Positions 53,661-62,026 of a DNA stretch of 64,000 bases are shown one piece after another. The notes beneath the pieces are model-generated. The model did no database searches, was not told the origin of the DNA, and worked only from the letters and a program-made list of their open reading frames with translations. Every line of letters begins with the position of its first letter. Position 1 is the stretch's first letter. Source of the DNA: an uncultured Lachnospiraceae bacterium (GTDB taxonomy: Bacteria; Bacillota; Clostridia; Lachnospirales; Lachnospiraceae); NCBI GenBank assembly GCA_910577735.1, contig CAJTOO010000006.1, positions 118,873 to 182,872 of the forward strand, in the 5' to 3' direction. The translations under genes were made by a program, and so were the position numbers.

Positions 53661-54566
53661 ATGACAGTGCAGAAGGTAAACCGACATAAAAGGGGCAGTA
53701 TCAGGGTGGCAGCCAGGCATGGTGTTCCCTTTATGCTGTTCCTTCTGCCCAGTCTGGCGGGGGTGATGCTCTTTGTGCTCCTGCCTTTTCTGGATGTAAT
53801 GAAGCGTTCTTTACAGACGGCGGTCACAGGCGAATTTATGGGAGTTAAGAATTACAATGTAATCTTTCATAATCAGGCATTTCTGCTGGCGGTACAGAAC
53901 ACGATACGTTTTACACTGGTCTGCATTCCGCTTCTGGTGCTTGCAGGGCTGTTTGTGGCATTTCCCCTGAGTAATTTAAAAAGTGCAGGACTGCTTAAAT
54001 CTGTGTATTTGTTTCCCCTGGCCATGCCCACAGCTACGATTGTGTTGGTCTGGAAAATGGTCTTTTACAGACAGGGGTTTCTCAATTTGTTTCTGACAAG
54101 GGTTGGAGAGATGACGGGTTTATGGGGACCTGTGATGACAGATTATCTGGGAACGGAGGCATCGTTCTGGGTGCTGGTGGCCAGCTATTTATGGAAAAAC
54201 ACGGGGTATACGGTGGTGCTGTGGCTGGCCGGGATTCTGGCCATTCCCAATGAACTTCTGGAGGCAGCCCGGGTGGACGGGGCAGGAAGATGGAAGTGTA
54301 TCCGCTATATTATCCTGCCTAACTTAAAGGGGAGTTTTTATACGATTGTCATTTTGTCCTTCTTAAATTCCTTTAAGATTTACAGAGAGGCCTATCTGGT
54401 GGCGGGTTCCTATCCCCAGGAGGACATTTATCTTTTACAGCACCTGTTTAATAACTGGTTTGTGAATATGGAATTTGATAAAATGGCAGCAGCAGCGGTC
54501 TGTGTGGGCATTGTGCTGTTTGGCGCGATTATGCTGCTGCAGCGGTTGTGGGATAAAGCAGAATAG
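53661..54566 (+). CDS. ABC sugar-type permease, MalF-like
   Basis: A 301-residue permease with six membrane helices. The cytoplasmic EAA loop ELLEAARVDGAGRWKCIRYI is near residues 195-214 and would contact an ATPase. FMLFLLPSLAGVMLFVLLPF marks the first helix. ATG 53661 follows AAGGAG; GTG 53652 is an alternative. It pairs with the next gene as the two-subunit channel of a CUT1-type importer, but no MalK/MsmK-like ATPase gene lies in the window. Confidence 0.92.
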   Translation: MTVQKVNRHKRGSIRVAARHGVPFMLFLLPSLAGVMLFVLLPFLDVMKRSLQTAVTGEFMGVKNYNVIFHNQAFLLAVQNTIRFTLVCIPLLVLAGLFVAFPLSNLKSAGLLKSVYLFPLAMPTATIVLVWKMVFYRQGFLNLFLTRVGEMTGLWGPVMTDYLGTEASFWVLVASYLWKNTGYTVVLWLAGILAIPNELLEAARVDGAGRWKCIRYIILPNLKGSFYTIVILSFLNSFKIYREAYLVAGSYPQEDIYLLQHLFNNWFVNMEFDKMAAAAVCVGIVLFGAIMLLQRLWDKAE

Positions 54567-54606
54567 GAATGTACGAGGAAAGATATGGGAGTGGAAGAAT
54601 GACGAC

Positions 54607-55491
54607 ATGTGGAAAGGAAGAGGGCAGATGTTTCGTAACGTATGGCAGTCTGTGAAAAGAAATATAACCATATTGCTTCTTTTAGTGCCAGCAGTGTTGA
54701 TCTGTCTGCCAGTGGTGTTGATCATTACGGGGTCGGTTATGGACAGCATTGAGTTAAAACAGTATTTATATCCAGTTTTTGGCGACGGGGAGGAGTTTAT
54801 CCGCTGGAAGCTGATGCCGGATTATCCGACCTTTGAACATTATGGAAGGCTTCTTTTTATGACGCCGTCCTTTTTTGTGCTTTTCTGGAATTCTGTCAGG
54901 ATGGTGGCCTGTATCCTGGTGGGGCAGATGGTAGTGGGGGTACCGGCGGCCTGGGCTTTTGCGGCGTATCGGGTACGGGGCAGCAGAACCTTGTTTGTCC
55001 TCTATGTGGTATTGATGTTACTGCCCTTTCAGGTAACCATGTTGTCCAGCTATCTGGTGCTGGACAGACTGTCCCTGATGAATACTCATCTGGCGATTAT
55101 TCTGCCGGCGGTGTTTTCCACGTTTCCTATCTTTTTGTCCTATGGCGGGTTTCGCGCAATTCCTATGCAGCTTCTGGAGGCAGCACGGATTGATGGGGCA
55201 GGGGAACTTAGAATTTTTTTGAAAATAGGGCTTCCTTTGGGGAAAAGCGGTTTATTGTCTGCTATAGTATTAGGGTTTTTGGAGTATTGGAATCTGATGG
55301 AACAGCCGCTGGCGTTTCTGGAAGATAAGGCGCTGTGGCCTTTATCCTTATATTTGCCGGAGATTTCCTGGACCCAGGCGGGATTTGCCATGTGTGCATC
55401 TTTCATTACGTTGATCCCGGCGGCCTTTGTGTTTGTGCTGGGACAGGATTACTTGGAGCAGGGGATTATTTATTCGGGATTAAAGGAATAG
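54607..55491 (+). CDS. ABC sugar-type permease, MalG-like
   Basis: A 294-residue permease with six membrane helices and the EAA loop QLLEAARIDGAGELRIFLKI near residues 188-207. It is the usual second subunit of a CUT1 importer. The long second-position loop before YPTFEHYGRLL is family-typical. ATG 54607 is used; ATG 54628 has a similar ribosome site. Upstream in-frame codons overlap the MalF-like gene and are unlikely. Confidence 0.9.
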   Translation: MWKGRGQMFRNVWQSVKRNITILLLLVPAVLICLPVVLIITGSVMDSIELKQYLYPVFGDGEEFIRWKLMPDYPTFEHYGRLLFMTPSFFVLFWNSVRMVACILVGQMVVGVPAAWAFAAYRVRGSRTLFVLYVVLMLLPFQVTMLSSYLVLDRLSLMNTHLAIILPAVFSTFPIFLSYGGFRAIPMQLLEAARIDGAGELRIFLKIGLPLGKSGLLSAIVLGFLEYWNLMEQPLAFLEDKALWPLSLYLPEISWTQAGFAMCASFITLIPAAFVFVLGQDYLEQGIIYSGLKE

Positions 55492-55534
55492 AAGTACTAA
55501 ACTTGTACAGGGATTGCAAGGAGGGACCGATAAA

Positions 55535-56905
55535 ATGGAGAAGCGTAAGAAGGGGATTGCTGCGGGACTGGCATTTTTTCTGGTGTTTATGTGGGTGTGC
55601 ACGCTGGTGTCCAAGAGCATATATGCGTCCGGACTGCCGATGGTCAGTACAATCTCGATAGAAGCTAAGTATATTGAGCATACAGTTGAGGCAGAGGGTA
55701 TCGTAGAGGCAGGCGCCAAACTGCCTGTTATTGTGCTGGGCGGCCTTCGGGTGGAGGAATTGGCAGTTCATGTCGGAGATAAGGTGGAAGAAGGTGATCT
55801 TCTTTTTACGGTAGACCTGGAAGAAATACGGGAGATTATAGCAGAGCAGGAGACAGCCTGCCAGAAAGTGCAGCTGCAGATCGATGCGATTGTGCATAAT
55901 AAAGAACTTGCTGAGGCGCAGAAAGCGCTGGAAGAGGCCAGAGCCAGAGAGGATTACGATGCCCTCGCCAGATATCAGGATACATTGGTGGGCAGGGCAG
56001 CAGAAGAAGTGGCCCAGGCAGAAGAGGATCTGGAAGAAATGTATGATGAGAACAGAGAGCATGAAGATGGGGAGGAAGCAGAGACCGAGGATGAACAGGA
56101 GGCGCGCAGACTGGAAGAAGAAAGATTAAAGCAACAGCTGCAGGCTGCCGCTTATGCGGAGGCAGATGCCAAATGGAATCGGGAGAATACCATGAGGGAT
56201 GCGGAACGTAAAGTGGAAGATATACTCCAGGAAGAGGATGTGGATGCAACACTGTCCGTCTATCGCACAGAGATTGGCAGTATTCGGGAAAAGATTGCAG
56301 AGTATCAGGCAATCATAGATAAAGAAGGAAAGATTACAGCAGACAGGAGCGGCATGGTGACGGATGTGTACGTGGAAGTAGGCGGCAGAGTTCCGGATAC
56401 GGCCTCGCTTCTTCTTGCTGATAATGAGGTGGCCTGTCAGTTCCGGGCTACACTGACCAAAGAACAAAAAAGTTATGTTAACTTAAATGATGATGTCAAA
56501 CTGGAACTGGATGGCAGGAAAGCCATGAATGTTTCCATAGACTATCTGGCAGAAAACGAAAATGCACCGGGAACTTTCACGGCATTGGTGCAGCTTCCGG
56601 AGGAGACCGGTATGCCGGGTCTTTCCGGTGTCCTAAGATGTACCAAGGCGGGAGAAAAACAGCCTTGCTGTGTTCCTTTATTGGCACTTCATACAGACAA
56701 TGACAGGAATTTCGTTTATGTAGTGAATGAGAGGGAAGGCATTCTGGGAGAGGAATACTATGTGGAGGAAATCAATGTCAGTGTGATAGATAAGAATGAT
56801 AAGTGGGCGGCTGTGGAAGGAGCCCTTACAACGGACAGCGAAATTGTTTCCTCTTCCACGAAAGAGGTGGAAAAGGGGGGCGTGGTGAGACTTGCGCAGC
56901 CGTAA
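55535..56905 (+). CDS. HlyD-like membrane fusion/adaptor protein
   Basis: A 456-residue protein with one N-terminal membrane helix (about 7-28). A lipoyl half-motif PVIVLGGLRVEELAVHVGDK near residues 60-79, a coiled coil of about 150 residues rich in Ala/Glu/Lys, a second lipoyl half (DRSGMVTDVYVEVGGRVPD near 272-290), then a beta-barrel-like domain. This is the layout of HlyD/MacA adaptors, which normally serve exporters. Here it follows two importer-type permeases with a 43-nt gap, and no exporter gene is present. AAGGAGG precedes ATG 55535. Its place in this cluster is unusual. Confidence 0.87.
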   Translation: MEKRKKGIAAGLAFFLVFMWVCTLVSKSIYASGLPMVSTISIEAKYIEHTVEAEGIVEAGAKLPVIVLGGLRVEELAVHVGDKVEEGDLLFTVDLEEIREIIAEQETACQKVQLQIDAIVHNKELAEAQKALEEARAREDYDALARYQDTLVGRAAEEVAQAEEDLEEMYDENREHEDGEEAETEDEQEARRLEEERLKQQLQAAAYAEADAKWNRENTMRDAERKVEDILQEEDVDATLSVYRTEIGSIREKIAEYQAIIDKEGKITADRSGMVTDVYVEVGGRVPDTASLLLADNEVACQFRATLTKEQKSYVNLNDDVKLELDGRKAMNVSIDYLAENENAPGTFTALVQLPEETGMPGLSGVLRCTKAGEKQPCCVPLLALHTDNDRNFVYVVNEREGILGEEYYVEEINVSVIDKNDKWAAVEGALTTDSEIVSSSTKEVEKGGVVRLAQP

Positions 56906-57020
56906 AGTGACCTTTGCGAAATTTCCATCAGGAGTTCAGCGTTTCCAGTCTTGAAAACTCCACGACAGGGTTGTACAATAGCAGTAAGTATTTGAAGACT
57001 GCCCTGACATGGAGGTTAAA

Positions 57021-57857
57021 ATGATTTCACTGATCATCAGAATTACATTGGAAATTATCGGCGGAATCTGTCTGCTTTATATGTTGGCTATTATGCCGCG
57101 TATGATCAAAAGACCGGATACCACACTTTTCAAAAAGGTATATTTTGCCCACAGGGGATTGCATGACAATGCCGGGGATGCCCCTGAAAATTCCATGGCA
57201 GCTTTCAGGAAAGCAGTGGAGGCCGGTCTTGGCATGGAATTGGACGTGCAGATGACCAAAGACAATGTGCCGATTATTTTCCATGACTTTAAAATGGACA
57301 GGATCTGTGGCGTGGAAGGTAAAATCAAAGACCATACATATGAAGAACTTCAGGCCTATACACTCTGTCAGTCCAAGGAACGGATTCCAAAGTTTACAGA
57401 TCTTCTCGATATGGTAGACGGGCAGGTGCCGCTTATCATTGAGATTAAAGCAGAAACTGCCAATGTCTCTTTTTGTGCTATTATAGATGAACTTCTGCGC
57501 GCCTATGGGGGCGCTTATTGCATTGAATCTTTTAATCCCATGGTCTTATGGTGGTTCCGCAGACATCACAATGGTGTGGTGCGGGGACAGCTTTCTTCTA
57601 ATTTCCGCAAAGACGGTGATTACCGAAATGTGGTCTACTTTGTGATGGCACATCTGTTGCTTAATTTTCTGACAAAGCCCGATTTTATTGCATATAATCA
57701 TAAATTTGGCAGAGAGCCCGGCAGACGGATATGCAGACATATTTACAGGCGGCCTTCAGCAGCCTGGACAATCCAGAGCCAGAAGGATTTAGAGCAGCTT
57801 AAAGGAGAATATGATGTGTTTATCTTTGATAGTTTTTATCCTCTGCGGGCAGAATAG
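57021..57857 (+). CDS. Glycerophosphodiester phosphodiesterase
   Basis: A 278-residue protein with one N-terminal membrane helix (about 3-25) and a GDPD TIM barrel. Catalytic motifs are FAHRGLHDNAGDAPENSMAA near 45-64, MELDVQMTKDNVPIIFHD near 74-91, and LIIEIKAE near 140. It cuts glycerophosphodiesters from lipid turnover. ATG 57021 follows GGAGG; ATG 57009 lies ahead of that site and is unlikely. The C-terminal part is shortish but complete. Confidence 0.92.
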   Translation: MISLIIRITLEIIGGICLLYMLAIMPRMIKRPDTTLFKKVYFAHRGLHDNAGDAPENSMAAFRKAVEAGLGMELDVQMTKDNVPIIFHDFKMDRICGVEGKIKDHTYEELQAYTLCQSKERIPKFTDLLDMVDGQVPLIIEIKAETANVSFCAIIDELLRAYGGAYCIESFNPMVLWWFRRHHNGVVRGQLSSNFRKDGDYRNVVYFVMAHLLLNFLTKPDFIAYNHKFGREPGRRICRHIYRRPSAAWTIQSQKDLEQLKGEYDVFIFDSFYPLRAE

Positions 57858-57874
57858 TTAATGATTGACAAATG

Positions 57875-57937
57875 TTTTGAAGTATTTGCACTTATTTTTG
57901 TAAGAAATTTCAAAAAGTCCGTGCCAAAACTTCAAAA
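57875..57937 (+). promoter_or_regulatory. Imperfect inverted repeat in the ppdK upstream region
   Basis: Arms 57875-57891 and 57921-57937 match at 15 of 17 positions. They lie in the AT-rich 175-bp region between the phosphodiesterase gene and ppdK. No clear -10/-35 pair is visible. It could be a regulator site or a weak terminator-like hairpin. Confidence 0.4.
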
Positions 57938-58033
57938 ATATGGTAAAATATTTTAAAATCAGGGTAAAACATATTAGAAATATTGTGCCGGGAAGCACAA
58001 ATTTGCAGGCAAAGAAAGGAGCATAGCAGCAAA

Positions 58034-60655
58034 ATGGCGAAATGGGTTTATTTATTTGAGGAAGGAAACGCCGATATGCGAAACCTTCTGGGTGGAAAGG
58101 GCGCAAATCTTGCGGAGATGACAAACCTGGGATTGCCAATCCCACAAGGATTTACCGTAACGACAGAGGCCTGTACAGACTATTACAATAACGGCAGACA
58201 GATTTCCGAGGAAATCAAAGAACAGATCTTTACAGCACTTGCCGGACTTGAGCAGAAACAGGGCAAAAAATTTGGTGATACCGAGAATCCGCTTCTGGTG
58301 TCAGTACGTTCCGGCGCAAGAGCTTCCATGCCTGGTATGATGGATACTATCTTAAATTTAGGTCTGACAGATATCGCAGTGGAAGGCTTTGCGGCCAAGA
58401 CCGGAAATCCCCGGTTTGCTTATGATTCTTACCGCAGATTTATCCAGATGTTCTCCGATGTGGTCATGGAGATTCCCAAATCATACTTTGAGAGAATCTT
58501 GGACGAAATCAAAGAGTCCAAAGGCGTCAAGTTTGATACAGATTTGACGGCAGAGGATATGAAAGAGATTATCGTCCGTTTCAAAAATATTTATAAAGAG
58601 AATAAGGGGGAAGAATTTCCGCAGGATCCTAAGGTGCAGCTGATGGAGGCTGTGAAGGCCGTGTTCCGCTCCTGGGATAATGAGAGAGCCATCGTGTACC
58701 GCCGTATGAACGATATTCCCGGTGACTGGGGTACCGCGGTTAACGTACAGGCCATGGTATTTGGTAATATGGGTGATTCCTCTGGTACCGGTGTTGCATT
58801 CACCAGAAATCCTTCTACCGGCGCCAAAGGCATTTACGGAGAATATCTGATCAATGCGCAGGGTGAGGATGTGGTGGCAGGTATCCGTACACCCCAGCCA
58901 ATCACCAAATTGGAGCAGGATCTTCCGGAGTGTTATAAACAGTTTATGGAGATTGCAAACCGCCTCGAAGACCATTACCGCGATATGCAGGATATGGAGT
59001 TTACCATTGAAGAAGGCAAGCTGTTCTTCTTACAGACAAGAAACGGTAAACGTACTGCGCCGGCAGCGCTGCAGATTGCCTGTGATCTGGTAGATGAAGG
59101 AAAGATTACCCCGGAGGAAGCAGTGCTTCGTATTGAGGCCAAGTCATTGGATCAGCTGTTACATCCGACCTTTGATGTGGATGCCTTAAAAGCAGGCCAG
59201 GTAGTGGGACAGGCACTCCCTGCATCTCCTGGTGCAGCAGCTGGTAAAGTGTATTTTACCGCAGACGAGGCCAAGGCAGCTCATGAGAAAGGAGAGAGAG
59301 TGGTGCTGGTGCGTCTTGAGACCTCTCCCGAGGACATCGAAGGCATGCATGCTGCAGAGGGTATCCTTACCGTGCGTGGCGGCATGACTTCCCACGCAGC
59401 CGTAGTAGCACGCGGAATGGGCACAGCCTGTGTATCTGGCTGTGGAGAGATTGCCATTAATGAAGAGGATAAAGTATTTGAACTTGGCGGAGAAGTATTC
59501 CATGAAGGGGATTACATTTCCCTGGATGGTTCTACCGGTAAGATTTATAAAGGTGATATCAAGACCGTGGAGGCGTCTGTCAGCGGCAACTTCGGACGTA
59601 TCATGGAGTGGGCAGACAAGTACCGCAAACTTAAAGTACGCACCAATGCAGACACACCCGCAGATGTAGCCAACGCAGTGAAGTATGGTGCAGAGGGTAT
59701 CGGCCTGTGCAGAACAGAGCATATGTTCTTCGAGCCAGACAGGATTCCAAAGATTCGTCAGATGATTCTGGCAAGAACAGCAGAACAGAGAGAGAAAGCG
59801 CTCAATGCATTGATACCTTTCCAGAAAGGTGACTTTAAGGCGATTTATGAAGTAATGGAGGGCAGACCGGTGACTATCCGTTTCTTAGATCCCCCGTTAC
59901 ATGAGTTCGTGCCTACCGATCAGGCTGATATAGACGATCTGGCAGTACAGATGATGATGACTGCGGAGGAAGTACAGGAAATCTGTGATTCCCTCCATGA
60001 GTTCAACCCGATGATGGGACACCGCGGCTGCCGTCTGGCAGTGACTTATCCTGAGATTGCCAGAATGCAGACAAGGGCCGTGATGGAAGCAGCCATCGAA
60101 GTGAAGAATGAGAAGGGATACGATATCGAACCTGAGATCATGATTCCTTTAGTGGGTGAGAAGAAAGAGCTTAAGTTCGTTAAAGATGTGGTTGTAGAAG
60201 TAGCGGAAGCCGTGAAGAAAGAGAAAAATTCTGATATCAAGTATCATGTCGGAACCATGATTGAGATTCCGCGTGCCGCACTTCTGGCAAATGAGATTGC
60301 AGAGGAAGCAGAGTTCTTCTCCTTCGGAACCAATGATCTGACCCAGATGACCTTTGGTTTCTCCCGTGACGATGCCGGTAAGTTCTTGAGTGATTATTAT
60401 AAGAGTAAGATTTATGAGTCTGATCCGTTTGCAAGACTGGACCAGAACGGTGTGGGGCAGCTTGTGCAGATGGCAGCAGAGAAAGGCAGAAGCACAAGGC
60501 CGGATATCAAGCTTGGTATCTGTGGAGAGCATGGCGGTGATCCGTCATCCGTTGAGTTCTGTCATAAGGTAGGATTGACATATGTGTCCTGCTCACCGTT
60601 CAGGGTGCCTATTGCAAGGCTGGCGGCGGCGCAGGCGGCAATATCACAAAGATAG
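58034..60655 (+). CDS. ppdK: Pyruvate, phosphate dikinase
   Basis: An 873-residue enzyme that interconverts pyruvate, ATP and Pi with phosphoenolpyruvate, AMP and PPi; typical of anaerobes with PPi-linked glycolysis. The ATP-grasp N-terminal domain covers about 1-340 (LLGGKGANLAEMTNLGLPIP near 20-39). The swivelling domain carries the phospho-histidine in GGMTSHAAVVARGMGTACVS near 450-469. The C-terminal PEP-binding barrel has GICGEHGGDPSSVEFC near the end. ATG 58034 follows AAAGGAG. Monocistronic, with a terminator downstream. Confidence 0.97.
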   Translation: MAKWVYLFEEGNADMRNLLGGKGANLAEMTNLGLPIPQGFTVTTEACTDYYNNGRQISEEIKEQIFTALAGLEQKQGKKFGDTENPLLVSVRSGARASMPGMMDTILNLGLTDIAVEGFAAKTGNPRFAYDSYRRFIQMFSDVVMEIPKSYFERILDEIKESKGVKFDTDLTAEDMKEIIVRFKNIYKENKGEEFPQDPKVQLMEAVKAVFRSWDNERAIVYRRMNDIPGDWGTAVNVQAMVFGNMGDSSGTGVAFTRNPSTGAKGIYGEYLINAQGEDVVAGIRTPQPITKLEQDLPECYKQFMEIANRLEDHYRDMQDMEFTIEEGKLFFLQTRNGKRTAPAALQIACDLVDEGKITPEEAVLRIEAKSLDQLLHPTFDVDALKAGQVVGQALPASPGAAAGKVYFTADEAKAAHEKGERVVLVRLETSPEDIEGMHAAEGILTVRGGMTSHAAVVARGMGTACVSGCGEIAINEEDKVFELGGEVFHEGDYISLDGSTGKIYKGDIKTVEASVSGNFGRIMEWADKYRKLKVRTNADTPADVANAVKYGAEGIGLCRTEHMFFEPDRIPKIRQMILARTAEQREKALNALIPFQKGDFKAIYEVMEGRPVTIRFLDPPLHEFVPTDQADIDDLAVQMMMTAEEVQEICDSLHEFNPMMGHRGCRLAVTYPEIARMQTRAVMEAAIEVKNEKGYDIEPEIMIPLVGEKKELKFVKDVVVEVAEAVKKEKNSDIKYHVGTMIEIPRAALLANEIAEEAEFFSFGTNDLTQMTFGFSRDDAGKFLSDYYKSKIYESDPFARLDQNGVGQLVQMAAEKGRSTRPDIKLGICGEHGGDPSSVEFCHKVGLTYVSCSPFRVPIARLAAAQAAISQR

Positions 60656-60782
60656 GCGAAAACCATTCTGGACTTTTACCATAAGTTTTGAGGAAGCACA
60701 GGCTTTCCGCAGAGCGAGTGGCGGCTATCTTAGAAAAAATCAATGGGAAGATTTGACCGTTGATGTTTATATCTAAATAATC

Positions 60783-60822
60783 ATAAGCGTATCATTAGAA
60801 ATAGTGGTACGCTTATTTTTTT
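60783..60822 (+). terminator. Terminator downstream of ppdK
   Basis: A 9-bp stem (60783-60791 with 60808-60816) continued by a few wobble pairs, then a run of seven T. Confidence 0.85.
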
Positions 60823-60838
60823 GACTTAATTTGCACCT

Positions 60839-60868
60839 TTGAATATCAAACTGTCCTTATAATATAAT
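60839..60868 (+). promoter_or_regulatory. Promoter ahead of a small element-type gene
   Basis: TTGAAT (60839-60844), 18 nt, TATAAT (60863-60868), with a second TATAAT at 60858-60863. About 30 nt before ATG 60895. Confidence 0.5.
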
Positions 60869-60894
60869 GAATCCAAGAAAGGACGGTGGACGGT

Positions 60895-61020
60895 ATGAGG
60901 GAAAAGAAAACCCACTTATATGTAGACAGCAGGGAGCGAACATTACTTTTACATAGCCAAGTCCATGAAGTCAAAGTTTCCTGCGGCTTCGCTCATTTTC
61001 CTCACCACCTGTACGGATAG
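60895..61020 (+). pseudogene. Small 41-codon gene, probably a truncated element gene
   Basis: AAAGGACGG stands ahead of ATG 60895. The first 20 residues (KKTHLYVDSRERTLLLHS core) look like the start of short proteins common in conjugative elements of gut Clostridia, but after that the sequence departs from the pattern and stops at 61018. I recognise the beginning only from memory, so the identity is uncertain. It has a promoter and ribosome site and may still be translated. Confidence 0.4.
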
Positions 61021-61195
61021 ATTTTGTCCTCTTATATTGTACTGAAATGGGAGTTCCACTGAAACGATGTGAAATCTCTTTGCACAGGAGATTTAATCTC
61101 TGCAATCAAGGAATGAAAGTTCGTATTTGCACAGTTGAGATTGTTTGTTCAAACGAATATAATAAATACAATATGACTTAGGAGGTCAAAAATAA

Positions 61196-61293
61196 TTCCT
61201 AAAAAGCAAAAAACCTAACGATGCACGACGAAAAAAGGGATAATCTGTCACCCACATTTTTAATTTTAGTGCGAGCTGTAATGAGATTGTAAG
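61196..61293 (+). pseudogene. Decayed small basic gene in three frames
   Basis: After a strong AGGAGG at 61181 the expected ATG is ATT (61196). The reading PKKQK is followed by PNDARRKKG after one extra base (about 61214) and by DNLSPTFLILVRAVMRL after one missing base (about 61240), ending at TAA 61293. Joined, the pieces make a coherent basic peptide of about 32 residues, which suggests a gene with a lost start and two frameshifts. Family unknown. Its 3' end overlaps the transporter promoter. Confidence 0.4.
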
Positions 61294-61310
61294 AAGTGTT
61301 CGCTATACTA
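61278..61310 (+). promoter_or_regulatory. Direct-repeat promoter of the BceAB-like genes
   Basis: TGTAA at 61278 and 61289 (period 11) and -10 TATACT at 61305-61310. The repeat starts are 27 and 16 nt from the -10, the geometry of an OmpR-type (BceR-like) activated promoter. No -35 box. No BceRS-like two-component genes lie next to it in the window. Confidence 0.55.
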
Positions 61311-61339
61311 AAATTACAAAAACATTGGAGGGCATATCT

Positions 61340-62026
61340 ATGGCAATACTTGAAACAAAAGATTTACGAAAAATATATGGCAGCGGTGAGAGTGAAGTCC
61401 ACGCCCTTGACGGAGTGTCTGTTACTGTCAATGAGGGAGAATTTGTTGCCGTTATCGGTACATCGGGCAGCGGTAAATCTACTCTGCTGAATATGATTGG
61501 CGGATTAGACCGCCCCACCTCTGGAAGCATTACTATCCGGGGAAAAGAACTTTTGAAAATGAAAGACGAGGAACTGACAATTTTTCGCCGCAGGAATATT
61601 GGCTTTGTCTTTCAGAACTACAATTTACTTCCCGTTCTTAATGTATATGAAAATATCATCTATCCCATCGAGATAGATGGCGGCAAAACAGATACAGAAT
61701 TTGTAAGGCAGATTATCCATACACTGAGGCTTGAAAAGAAACTTGAGAATATGCCGAATAATCTTTCTGGCGGTCAGCAGCAAAGAGTAGCGATTGCCCG
61801 TGCATTAGCTACCAAGCCTGCCATAATCCTTGCTGATGAGCCGACGGGCAATCTGGATTCCAAGACAAGGATGGATGTCATTCTGCTGATGCAGTCCATT
61901 AGCAGACAATTCCGCCAAACTACAATTATGATTACGCACAATGAAGAAATCGCTCAGATGGCAGACCGTACAATTCGTATAGAGGATGGCAAAGTTATTT
62001 CGGGAGGTATCAGATATGCACGATAA
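61340..62026 (+). CDS. BceA-like ABC transporter ATP-binding protein
   Basis: A 228-residue ATPase. Walker A IGTSGSGKSTLLNMIGG near residues 39-55, signature NNLSGGQQQRVAIARAL near 138-154, Walker B ILADEPTGNLDS near 160-171. The size and motifs match the BceA/VraD/MacB-type family that works with a long FtsX-type permease in resistance to antimicrobial peptides such as bacitracin. ATG 61340 follows TGGAGG. It overlaps the permease start by 11 nt. Base composition is more AT-rich than in the rest of the window, and the region is flanked by element remnants, so it was probably acquired by transfer. Confidence 0.92.
   Translation: MAILETKDLRKIYGSGESEVHALDGVSVTVNEGEFVAVIGTSGSGKSTLLNMIGGLDRPTSGSITIRGKELLKMKDEELTIFRRRNIGFVFQNYNLLPVLNVYENIIYPIEIDGGKTDTEFVRQIIHTLRLEKKLENMPNNLSGGQQQRVAIARALATKPAIILADEPTGNLDSKTRMDVILLMQSISRQFRQTTIMITHNEEIAQMADRTIRIEDGKVISGGIRYAR

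Larger units (their letters stand above)
60656..61339 (+). other. Gene-poor junction between ppdK and the BceAB-like genes
   Basis: About 685 bp. From left to right: an open stretch of 36 codons without a start (ending 60776) that looks like a decayed 3' end; the ppdK terminator; a promoter; a 41-codon small gene; a decayed small gene in three frames; and the direct-repeat promoter of the transporter. Base composition shifts to AT-rich from about 60780 on, which marks the likely edge of transferred DNA. Confidence 0.6.

Noticed and set aside
57865..57891. TTGACA at 57865 as the -35 box of ppdK.
   Set aside because: No -10-like hexamer is found at 16-18 nt from it.
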